64,000 nucleotides of DNA, taken from Vanilla planifolia (Eukaryota > Streptophyta > Magnoliopsida > Asparagales > Orchidaceae). The translations under genes and the position numbers were made by a program. The stretch spans positions 14,913,755 to 14,977,754 of the forward strand of contig CM043868.1 in NCBI GenBank assembly GCA_023846275.1, read 5' to 3'. Of this stretch, positions 13,781 through 24,808 are shown piece after piece (the first letter of the stretch is position 1; every line of letters begins with the position of its first letter). The notes under the pieces were generated by a model. That model was not told the DNA's origin. It saw only the letters and a program-made list of their open reading frames with translations, and did not search any database.

Positions 13781-14286
13781 GTGATGTGATGAACACTAAC
13801 ATAAGATGCTAGACATCAAAAGTATTGATTTGATACCAGGCTATGATATTCTACAAGATATGATGAATACCAACACGAGATACTAGACATCATAGACATT
13901 TGTTTGATACTATATTATGTTATTCTTCAAGATATAATAAGTACCCACAAAGGATGTTAGGCATCATGGGCATTGAATTGATACCAAGCTATAATATTCT
14001 ACAAGATGTGATAAGTACCAACACAGAATGTTAAGCATCACAAACACTATCGGACAATGATATCCTATGAGATATAATGAGCACCAACACAGGATGCTGG
14101 GCATCATAAGCACTGGTTTTATACCGAGTTATGATATTCTACGAGATATGAAGAGTACCAACAAATGATGCTGGGCATCATAGGCACTGGTTTGATACTA
14201 GGCTATGATATTCTACAAGATGTGATGAGCATTAAAACAAGATGTTAGACAACATAAACACTAATTTGATACTAGACTATGAGAGG
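13781..14286 (+). repeat. 74-bp tandem repeats in 3' LTR, 7 units plus a partial
   Basis: Units begin at 13,781, 13,855, 13,929, 14,003, 14,069, 14,143 and 14,217. The 14,003 unit is 66 bp through an 8-bp deletion. A partial unit precedes them from about 13,726. Same core as the 5' LTR array. Confidence 0.94.
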
Positions 14287-14667
14287 AGACGTCATCAGAG
14301 ACCTCCTTTGATATAGCTTGTATTTAGTGTAGGAATGAGGGACGAAGATGACAAGTAACATGACTGGCCAACTATGCCTACAGACAGAGGTCTAGAAATG
14401 ATGAGATACTACAAATGGAGACATGACAAAACAAGAGCATAGGGTAAAATCTTATGAGAAATATCTGAGGCCCAGATATAAAGAAAATTAAATAAATATA
14501 GAAAGAGAAAATAAAAAATGAGAAACAACATTAAATAAAAAAAGAGAAACAACATGAAATAAAAAAAGCAAATATGTTAGTGCACATTTTATGTATACAT
14601 CATGTTACTATTCATATTTTTATATGTTGAACATTTTTTGTATGTTATGTTAATATCACGCAAACAC

Positions 14668-14893
14668 ATTCCATATTATGCTTTATCATATATTTGTTAT
14701 TTGTTCATGCCGAATTCACTTGTTTGGAATTTTATGCTCACTCTTATATTATAAGATATGCCACAGATCCACACAAAGTTTAATATTATGTTTCTTCATA
14801 TATTTGTTATTTATTCATATCAAATTTATCTGTTGAACTTTTTATGCTCATTTACACTTATATTATAGGACACGTCACAAATCCATACAGAGA
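14668..14893 (+). repeat. ~110-bp tandem duplication in the 3' LTR
   Basis: ATATTATG...TTCATATATTTGTTATTT...TATTATA-GA-A-G-CACA-ATCCA occurs twice head to tail here, but once in the 5' LTR. Confidence 0.7.
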
Positions 14894-17800
14894 GTGCTTA
14901 AAATGGCATATGAAATGTGAAAACATTCTTATACATGCTAACTTTATTTTATTCCATGTTTTTAGAATATTACGAAACAAGTATACATGCACTTTATTTC
15001 TGTTGTGATGAAATTGAATTTATTATCAAGATAAAATATGTTTTATTATTTCGTCACCCACATCTATAACGGTTTTTATACTCATTTTTAGCTACAACAA
15101 CCCCGATTTACTGTTAATTAAACAGTAATACTAATAACATAATAGGCGGGACATGACACCTTATGAATAACAGCCTAAGATCGTATTTTGAGGATTTTAT
15201 CATGTACTTGGATGGCCTATGCATCTGAAATAATATCATAAAAAGTACCTATAGCATTTGTAGATTTTCGTAGTATTCCTCGAACACTAGTTTAAATTCA
15301 ATCAAAAGAAGTGTGATTTTAAGAAAAAAACCCCCAACTATAGCTAAATTTTAATGTTGTAAACAAGAGATTAGGATTAAATGAAGAGGAGATCCGAGTA
15401 ACAAAATAATGGCAATGCCAAGTTCAAAAATTCGTTCAAAACTTTAGTTTTAGCCTCCCCACTCAATGTTGCTACAAAAGCCAAATAAAATGTTCAAATG
15501 CGTATAAAAACATTGGGATAAGTTCCTTTTGTTGATGACGAAGATAAGGAAGGTGTCTAATGAAGCCTTGTCATAATTAAAATGGCCTTAAAGTTGACTC
15601 CAATGCATCAATGATAAGGGCTAGTATTAATTAAGGCAACAAACCTATCTCAAATCTCTTATAAGGTACTCAATATCGCATAAATGAAAGAGTTTTTGGA
15701 GATATACCAAGAGATGGAACTTTAGCAACAATACTTAGCAAGGGAAATGTTCCAAATTTCTTAGATATAATAAAGACTACAAGCAAGACAAACGAAGCGG
15801 ATGGTATTCCTAAAACAATTCTATACTCACATCTAATAGAAGCGAATTCACAAAATGTTGGCTGACAAGTTGTCCATGGTGCATATTGTAAGGATATGAT
15901 TGGCTTCTTGTACGTAGTTACATCAACTAAGGAAGAGTACATGTTGCTATGTAAACTAATTAGATCATCAAGAAGATCAAAGAAAAGTAAACACTCAAAA
16001 CAGTGTACAACAAAAAGCCCCAAACATAACATACCACAAGAAGCAAATTGAGTTAATGACATCTAATAAAACATCACTTTGAAAAGTGGCATATCAAATC
16101 CCATCTAAACCATCAAATAACACATCTACTAGTCACAACAGCACTTCTGCATGACAAAGATAATGAAAGGAAAGCTAAACATCGAAAATGGTAAACTAGA
16201 AGCAATGACTCTTCATTCCTCTTCAAATTCCAAGCCAATCATCCAAGAAATATCTTTGACAAGTTTTCAAAAATCATTGTAATCATAACAAGCATGCATA
16301 CAATTGCTGATGAGGAAGGTGCAAACTTGTACTCACATGTGTATAGGTATAGCTTAGCCTCACATCCATAATCTCAAATTGAGATTACAAATTTCAAAGC
16401 ATATCCTAGAGATCCCTTTGAACAAGATTGAGCAATCCTTGAAGAGAAGTATCATCCTCTACTCACACATCAATGAAGGCATATGTGACAACTCAGTCTC
16501 ACTGTATCAAGATATTGTCCCCTTGGATTGCCCCATCTTAACCCAAGTTTCGTCCTTCAAAGGCTCCTTAATATCATAAGACCATAGTATCACTTATAAA
16601 GTCCAAAATCATCGCAATCAATACGAGATAATTTTTATTAGGTCCAACAAGTTTGCATGGTGAATTTTCATTACAATAGCATTAGCAATGAATAGTGATC
16701 GGGATGGGCACTAAACCATTTATGAGCTTATGAGATTGCTTCAATTATTCAAATACTATTTTCTCACTTAAAACACTTTATTACCTCAAAAATTATTATT
16801 ATATTTTGTTATTAGTTAGAATAAATTATATGTATTTGCTATCCTTGAATATTATTGTCATGTTATACCTCTATTTTACTTTGAATATACAAAGCTATTG
16901 CACTTAGCATTACCATCTACTTTATGCCATTGGGTTCAAATTGTGTCTGTTACAACACATCTAAATTACCAAGGTGAGTTACCTTTTGGACATGAGGAGT
17001 TATAGAAAGTATTTAAAGAATTGATCTTACATAAAAAGACTATAACCATGAGCATAAAGGAATCATTCGACGCCAGAAAAAATGAACAATATGCATCAGC
17101 ATCACAACTAAACAACTAAGATTTTCCTCAATGATTAATTCACAAAAAAAAATTCCTCCTTCAAACAGGGACTCATGATCAAAAGAATCTACACGTGAGA
17201 GGCCATGCAAAAATGAACTTAAAAAAATACACATATGACGCACAGATATGGTAACAAGTGAATTTACTCATATATCCAATCGATCAAATGACAAAGGATG
17301 CACCATAAACCCTTGTAGTGCTCTATCTTTTTTATAAGTAGCTAAAACTCACAAGCATGTAGCTAGAATAAGAAGAACCTAGCATTCATAAAATACTCTA
17401 TCAACAAAACTCAACAAGTCTAAATAAGCACGTAACTAGATTTCAAAGTAATTATTTTAGTTTTGGACACAAACCCAAATCAACTTAACACCAAAGCGCT
17501 TGAAGGATGTGGAAAAAAAATTAAAGAGACGGCTATTCAAGAATATCAAAAACTTTACCAAACAACAAAAATAGGCCCATTGAAATGGGATTTTGCATAA
17601 GGAAAGAAATTAAACCATACAAACATGTACCTTGCTCATTGGGAATATATAATTTGAGTTCTATACAGCTTGTTATAAGAGTGCAAGGTCCTACTGAGAG
17701 TTATGGCCATGTAAAAAGTCTCCAATTGGAAACCTAAAGGTTGAGCATCCTCTCCATAAAAGGGGTAAACCAAGTTAAAGGAAGGCATCTTGATGGATTC

Positions 17801-18780
17801 ACTATTGTAAACCTCCAAGAGCAATAAGAATTTCTTGCCTCCTAGACTTCACTCTTCTTAATCCTCTACTTTAAAAGCTTGGGCTTACAATTGTGCCAAG
17901 TTGTAATGGATCAATGTATATTCCAATGTGGAGTTTTAACCAAGAGAATATGATATGCAATCTTATCACATATTTTTTATGAGGTTGTGTCAACAACCCA
18001 AACTTACAATCTTTAAAGTATAATTAAATAGTGTTGCCTCTTTGTGATGATTACAAAAGATGAATATGGATAAAAGGTTATATTCTAATTATATCATAAG
18101 ATATATTTTCTTTATTTTTGAAATTTTATCATGTTTCCATATAACTTTACACATCCAAATCAAACCCATAAGAGACTCAAAGGGAGATCCAATGTAGATG
18201 ACACAATTTGGAGATCAAACATGTGGATGAGCATTCCATGGGTAGAAAGATAATCAATTACATATGGAGGAGAATGCTCAATGCAAGGTGGTCACTAAGA
18301 GCTACAAAGAACAAAGCTAGATCTAAAATACAAGAAGCAAAATTTTGAAGCTTTTTAAAGACTAATGCATTTGATTAAATGACCAAACTAAAGCATTTGA
18401 TTAAATGATCGAGCTAACTGACCAACCATCAAATCATATGATGCCTAGATCAAAACATGACAACAAAGTGCCTTTTAATCCTTTGTAGCTCATAAGAATA
18501 TTACAATCAAGGTGAATTATGCAAATTCAAAATAATCCTAAATTGAATTGGCTTTTTATAAATTCAATACTTAAATTACTTTTGAATGAGTGTCATGGAA
18601 AATTTAATTTGAATATACTTTGTAAGGAGAATGGAAATAGATTAATAACGATTCTCATGTCTCACCATTAATTTAGTGATTATGAGCTAAGATATCTAGA
18701 TGTTATATTGGTTAATTCTGTGTGTATCTATTAATCTATATTTAAATTATTTACAAAAGATTTCTAATACAATCATGACA

Positions 18781-18798
18781 TATATATATATATATATA
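18781..18798. repeat. Short TA microsatellite
   Basis: Nine TA units lie inside the proximal direct repeat. Confidence 0.9.
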
Positions 18799-19678
18799 AT
18801 GAAATTCTTAGAAATACAAGACCCTTTGTGAAGTCCTTTAAGAAGGAGCAAACATGAGATTAACATTAAGGTTTAAGTTACCTACCAAATTCAAAGAGAG
18901 TTTTCTAGAAAGAGAGTCTAAGGAGAGATCCTTCTTAAAGAAAAGAAGCTGAAATCAACCTACCCTCTCTACGATGGATGTAGTGTTGACCATCAAAACA
19001 CAAGAATTGTACATTTCGCAATTAATGGAGAGAGTTTATTATAGCAATCAAGTGATCCAAAGGAAGGGAGACCTTCGATTCATTTAGAGAAGATACTAGA
19101 TGAGTTGAAATTCATTCTTGGAGCAGATTTAGAAAAATTCTTTGACTTCATAGTGTCGAAAAAAAATCCAGGCAAATCCCAACAACGTAAAAAACATTCC
19201 CTGCAAGCAAGGATCTAACTTCAAACCAATCTCTAGAGTTTGCCCTTATCCAAATAGGTCTTGCAAGAAAATATGATTTAAGATTGAGTTCCAAATATTA
19301 CACATGCGAGTTCCCCCGCACACATATTTCAAATTCAAAAGTGACCTCAGAGGGGCCACCCTTCGGAGAGATCGAAGCTACGGATGGAAATGGGAGGCAA
19401 CCTCCAAAACAACTCTAAGCCTGAAGTCTCTTTTTGGGGATCAGCATGTAGTTTGACACGGTTTTCCCATAAACAAAATAGTTTCTTGATCTAACTCTTT
19501 CTTTGCCTTAGCAAACTTGTAGAATTTCCTGAATTGTCCATCCTCAAGTTCTGCTTCAAGACTTCAAGTTTGCTGAGGCAGATGTAACAAAATGGATCAA
19601 GGCAGCAGATTGTGAATCCACTATGCACAAGTTCAATTCCTAACATTCGTCTTCTTTCCAACAAATTGGATCTTCAAT

Positions 19679-19696
19679 GCTCCTATTTATAGGAAC
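19679..19696 (-). promoter_or_regulatory. TATA-box-like sequence
   Basis: The minus strand reads CCTATAAATAGGAGC, close to the plant TATA consensus TATAAATA. It lies in the GC-richer interior of the 18.2-23.1 kb segment with no recognisable gene downstream, so it may be an old retroelement promoter or chance. Confidence 0.25.
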
Positions 19697-22081
19697 GCTA
19701 CACAACTCCTTAGTTCACTTCGATTGCCATTGCTCCAAAGGGGCATGTCTCAACAACACAAAAGGAGGGTTTTGCTCGTTATAGGACTTGACCAAACATC
19801 TCACGACACATTGATGACAATCATGCAGCACCTGCATTCAAATCCCCAAAGAAGGCCCCCCATCCTATCAAAGGACAGGTTTTTTGTTCATGTGTCAAGG
19901 GCTGGTAAGGTTTTGCGCATCCCGATTTGGACCTGAAGAATCGATATTTAGCATACTAAAAGCAAATGAAACTCTACCCATTTTGACTCACTATTTTATG
20001 GTGAATAATGCGGGACTGGTGAAGTCATGTTTTATGCTATACTTATTTGGCACGCATAATGTGATAATCTTTTGGATTATCCGATCATCCCACAGATAGA
20101 TGAACTATGAAGCCTTGGTAGCATAACTAGAGCTGGCAATCAACATGAAAACCATGTATTTGTCATTCCCAATTAGTGATATGCCCAAGTCCAAGGAGGG
20201 TTCCTTTCCACAAGCAACCCCGGGACATAGAACTGAGGGAATATGAGATCAACTACATTTTGGATTCCGATGACATCTCTCCAATCTAAAGTGCAAGCTG
20301 ACTTTTCATCTCGAAGAGTCATGAGATTGGACTTGACTCTACTCGTCAAGTGTGTTGCATGAGCCTCCAAATACCAACGTGGACCCTCTCGTTTGCCTCT
20401 AGCCATTAAGGCATGGAAGATCAAGGTGGAATAGACCCCCTCAACATGAAATCTTAAGCAATGGCTGATACCCAAACAACAGTGGAAGGGAACGTAATAG
20501 AAGCTAGGCTCGGGGAGGAGAGAAGAATATGCCCAAATTAGCACCGCTCCCATCACATCGAAGGCGAGGAAAGCCTGAACAATGTGGAATCAAGGTAATG
20601 ACATTCTTTTCCAAGCATTGGTAGACTAACAATGTTCCTCAGAAGGAGCTCCCTGTCTATCTATGCAATTCAATGCCATCCCGCTTCTGTCAAAATCGAA
20701 GCCAATACGTGGATGCTTAAATGATTTGATTCACATTGTACACTTAGGTACGTGCTATCACGCTCATGAAATTGCTCCTGGTTTCAAAATAGATACACTA
20801 AGGCTTTCATCATTGCTTTTTTTTTTGTCTTTCACGCCTTGTGCTATAGGAGTACATCGTTTGTCCTCGAGTGCTCCAACTGGACAAGTCATTTCATATA
20901 CACGTCTTTGCTTCTCTCTACGCTACAGAAATAGATCAATATATCATAATCAAAAGATAGATAATATCTATCATTCTTTAACATTGGCTTAAGAAGGGCC
21001 TTGCAAACTAGATCATCCCACTATAAAAGAAAGGGGACGTCATCAACAAAATGGAGAATAGGGATCTCCAAATCCACGAAAGCTGCAATAATATGTTCTT
21101 TATCTACTTCAACAAGTACTTGTCGAACATCCCACCTTGGCCAAAAAGCCTTACTACAAGCCTGAAACCTAAAGAAGCCTTGATTGATTACTTTGATGAG
21201 AAGGGGGACAAGTTGGACACTCTCGAAGTGAAAGGGCATGAAGATAACAAAAATCTTTAAGGGAAAGCACTTTTTGGGGAGTGGAAGACTAAAAAATACA
21301 ACTAATAAAAAAGGAAAGGTAGCTAGAATCAATTGGTTGTGTAGTAGAAGGTCAACTAAAGTTGAATGGGGTTAGCAACAAGCTCTTTTCTTTTGCATCA
21401 AAGGCTCCTTCAATATAAAAACTTATTATGGCTGCCATGGGTAGATCTCCATAACAAGATAGTGACAATTGGCAAAGCTATGGATTACATTTGGGTATAA
21501 GCAAATATGTCCTTTGCATGGAGGATCTACATTCATGGAAGTCGAATCATAATCTAAACAGTGGAATGATAATTAGGAGAATCACATAATAGATAGCATG
21601 AGAAATAAAATGTCAAAAGAATAATTCTAGGAACAAGAATTGTTCAAACGATGGGTATAAGCTTAGTCAAGGTGAAAAATCTTTTAAGGAATCCAAGAGA
21701 CTCAAGTGAGGGTTTTAGTTGACTAATCAAGAGATCAAGCGTGACGAAAGACCCTTGCAACAATTAAAGCGATGTCTAACTACAAATCAACAAGAAAGAT
21801 CAATGCAAGTGAGAGTCACTTCAATCTACAAAGAACAAAGCCTGAATCTAAAAATGCAAAGCAAACCACTATACATTTCATAAGAATTGGACCTTCTGAT
21901 CACATAATCAAAGTTTCATGCATTAATCAAAAAGTGTAAATATTTTTTAATTCAATTAGACTACAAATTGCTCGATGGTTTCTTTCATCAATGCAATCAA
22001 GCATACTGGAAATTATTCCATACTAAACAATCTTTGTTTAAATTTAAATTTCGTTCAGATATAACATTTGTCATGAATATA

Positions 22082-22104
22082 TTTGATTTGATTTGATTTG
22101 ATTT
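22082..22104. repeat. TTTGA pentanucleotide microsatellite
   Basis: Four perfect TTTGA units run into TTTAGAG. Confidence 0.85.
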
Positions 22105-22716
22105 AGAGAATTGGTAAGGACTTGATGGAGTTCATGAAGGTTCTCCTACTTACCATCATTGATCTAGACACTAAGGGTATAAATATCTAGATGTATTTTG
22201 GACTATTGGATGAGTAGATCAAAAGGTACCAACAAGGAGACTATATAGTTGTTTAAAATCAATCGAACCAAATTATTGGCCCATGGGATCGTTCAATCAA
22301 TGAAAATGTATTGAACTCTAAATAATTCTAAACTAAATACCTTCCATTTAAATTCATTATTCGAGTTATTTTTGGGGAAAAGGGTTCCCAAGGTTAGATT
22401 TGATTTGCATTTATTTGAATTGAAGGATTGATAAAGATTGGATAAAGTTCATCAAGGTTATTATAATTCTCATCATTGATCTAGAATTTATATGCTATGA
22501 TATCTAGATGTATCTCAATTATATCCATGCATATCTCTCCATATGATATTCTTGGATTTCTCACAGAAGGATCCAAAGGTAACCATCACATGTATGCTGG
22601 AAATTCTAGAAATAAAAGCTTCTCAATAAACCACTATCTTTTCAGGAAGTGAGCATCGGTGGAATAAACTCTAAAGAAGCAAACCAAAAACCTTTAGTTC
22701 ATTCCATTCCTATCTC

Positions 22717-23112
22717 TTTAAAATTAGATATATTTTTAGGGTTAGGATTAGGATTTTGGTTAGCTAACTAATAATTCCAAGAAACTTATCCAAAAAAAAA
22801 GATGATATAACGAGAGATTCTTTATGAAGGGGTGAAGCTAAGATCTAAGTTGCCATCACCATGATGCAATGACAACCAAAATACAAGAATTGGCAATGTC
22901 AAATAGTAGTTGAAAGAACATATTTAAAATTAGATATAATGTTAAGGTTAGAGTTTTGGTTAGCTAACAAATAATTCAAAGTTACCCAAAAAAGATGATA
23001 TAAGGAGGGAGAGATCCCTCTTGAAGAATATAAATCTAAGTTGTCATCACCATGATGAAGTGTTGACAAGCAAAACACAAGGATTGGTTACGCCAAATAG
23101 TAGTTGAGTAAG
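22717..23112. repeat. 206-bp tandem duplication in the distal direct repeat
   Basis: TTTAAAATTAGATATA...GTTAGCTAAC...CAAATAGTAGTTGA at 22,717 recurs from 22,923 with scattered changes. The proximal copy near 18.9 kb has only one version. Confidence 0.85.
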
Positions 23113-24690
23113 CCATTCATCCACAATGATAAGGTGATCGGAGGGATTTCTAAGAAAAAGGTATGGAGAGAAGCACAAAATTGAGATGAACTTCTTCTGA
23201 AGGAACTACTGAATGAGGCTGGCTAAGAAAGGACAGTTTGCCAAAACAAGTTGGAGTGTAAAGGCAAAGCGTTTTCTTCTCCATCAGCAACTCCTTTAAA
23301 GAGCAACAATTGTTCCACCCTGCCTCCTTTCTTCCATGCAAGTCATGGGGTGGCCTTTGAGGAGGGTCAGCAGCAGTGACAGATCCACGTTTGGTAACAA
23401 AAATCAATACTACAAAAATCCAGCACCATTTATTGCCTTACGAGGTCATCCCTCCTCATAGGACCTAATTATAACCATTCCCCACCCTTAGTATATACCA
23501 AATAATTTCTTTCCGGTGCCTTCATTTCCAGATGTCAATACTGAAGAAGATAAATTAAGCATACATAGAAAAAATTACAATAGTAACTGCAGAGAAGATA
23601 ACTGAAAGTTAACAAAGGAATGCACAAGTTAAACAAAATTTATTAATGGGCAAGTTAAATGAAATAAACAAATTTGCACACTTCCAACTTAAAAAAAATG
23701 AAATCAGTTGTCAAAGATGTAAAAACTTTGATCTTTTATCAAAGATAAACGCCTATGGGAAGAATGATAACAATGTGCAACCTCCTAAACAAAAAAGATA
23801 CAAGCTATCACGCTAAATGAGATTTTCTGTCATGATCAGCACAACAATAATGCCATATTTCTATGAAGGATCCTTTTTTCCCTGAACGTTGTTCATTTTC
23901 ACTAAAAGAATGACAAGGACAAGTCTTTGAGGATCTAGACTATGGTGTATATCAAGATCCACACCACCTAATAAAAAGATCGGCTTTCAAAATTAGATCT
24001 AATTGCTGATATTAATAGCTAGCAAGACAGTATGGAACAAACCTGAAAGTCCAAACCAAAATATTCCCATTGGGAATGCAGAAACATTTCCTTTTTTTAA
24101 ACATTAAATTTTCAGGTCATACACACCCATGACATCAAGCCCAGCAACCAAGAAGACATCTGGTAAGAGCTGTATACTCATATTCTCTAGACAGCATTAG
24201 CATGTTTCTTAAACACGCATTATATAGCCTGCTATGCCAGTAATAAGGATCAGGGGAAAAAAATAATTAACAAGTATGTAGATGATATAAAAAATGCATT
24301 GAAGAAAATTATTGGGCTTATTGAAAATTTATCTTATACTAACAGGGGCATTGGTTATTATACAACTAATATAATAACCAACATATTTGGTGAAATTATT
24401 CTAAGTTACAAAACAATTCAAAACAAATAAGAACAAACATAACATTATGAATGAGTATGGAAAAACACCATATGATGCATCAATGTCGCCTGCCAACAAA
24501 AAAACATCACAACAAAAATATGGCAACGACTCAGAACTACTACTACAGGAATAATTTGCAGGTAACAACTACAAACATGAGATCGCTAAATCAAGAAACA
24601 TAGACCAAACATCAATAAAGATACACATTATTAAACAGATACCTCAAAAGGTACAGAAACAGGTTGATATATTGAATTAGTGTACTACAC

Positions 24691-24808
24691 CTTAATGTAA
24701 ACAGTTATAACATGTCCAATAAGTAGAACCTCCATATTTTGCAGCGCATCCACATTATCAGGCGCAGCAGTCTGATCAATAAGTGCAAAGAGTTTCTGCA
24801 ACATAAAA
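24691..24808 (-). CDS. NRPA2: NRPA2 exon 13 (residues 333-372), last exon found
   Basis: The exon encodes FMLQKLFALIDQTAAPDN, then VDALQNMEVLLIGHV and ITVYIK. It matches the Q-KL-L-DQT-PDN-D-LQN-E-L-GHVI block. Acceptor TTTTATAG is chosen over a TTGCAG 16 nt downstream because only it keeps frame and the FMLQ residues. The donor after AAG is GTGTAG. The expected continuation (E-K-L-E-E-W) was not found in the remaining window. Confidence 0.94.

Larger units (their letters stand above)
11801..15158 (+). mobile_element. Non-autonomous LTR retroelement with tandem repeats in its LTRs
   Basis: The 5' LTR (about 11,801-13,074) and a 5'-truncated 3' LTR (about 13,726-15,158) share the 74-bp repeats, an AAATTAAATAAATAT-type purine-rich block, GATACATCATGTT, TATTTGTTATTTATTCAT, a TTTCGTCAC block and a common end, GGGA...TGACA. 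Directly after the first LTR is TGGAATCGGAGCC (13,078-13,090), resembling the initiator tRNA-Met primer site. The ~640-bp interior has no ORF or pol domain, so it looks TRIM- or LARD-like and could only move with help from another element. Confidence 0.65.
18200..23150 (+). mobile_element. Probable degenerate LTR retroelement bounded by ~1-kb direct repeats
   Basis: Two long diverged segments (about 18.2-19.1 and 21.8-23.1 kb) share landmarks in the same order: CTACAAAGAACAAAG, ATATCTAGATGT, a GAGAGATCC block, and GTGTTGAC...CAAAACACAAG. Between them lies 2.6 kb of GC-richer DNA. A plus-strand frame at 20,100 reads NYEALVA-stop-LELAINM, similar to the E-Y-EAL-GL-LA motif of Ty3/gypsy RNase H. 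No intact ORF remains. The LTR reading is an inference. Confidence 0.4.
1..24690 (-). other. Presumed NRPA2 intron 13, at least 24.7 kb, open at window edge
   Basis: After the GTGTAG donor I searched the minus strand for conserved downstream Pol I blocks (TTTVRKLLPESWGF, PVHTPDG, DHNQSPRNMYQ, EDAMI-NKSS, GDKF-SRHGQKG, RFGEMERD) and saw none. The space is filled with retroelement remnants and AT-rich DNA. Stretches at 4.3-7.3, 8.4-10.4, 15.2-18.2 and 23.2-24.6 kb show nothing I can name. The alternative is a truncated gene copy. Confidence 0.5.

Noticed and set aside
11947-14286. Evenly spaced 74-bp repeats as a CRISPR array
   Set aside because: The whole unit is repeated with no unique spacers, the units diverge, and the context is a plant LTR element.
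15670-16062. 130-codon minus-strand frame, and a possible Ty1/copia RNase H on the opposite strand
   Set aside because: The minus frame resembles nothing. The plus-strand string VTSTKEEYMLL recalls copia LSTAEAEY, but neighbouring motifs do not follow.
20173-20556. 127-codon minus-strand frame
   Set aside because: It is antisense to the probable retroelement interior and shows no recognisable motif. GC-richer sequence explains its length.
23150-23407. 85-codon minus-strand frame just after the NRPA2 exon cluster
   Set aside because: Checked as a possible next NRPA2 exon. It lacks the E-K-L-E-E-W or later Pol I motifs and suitable phased splice sites.
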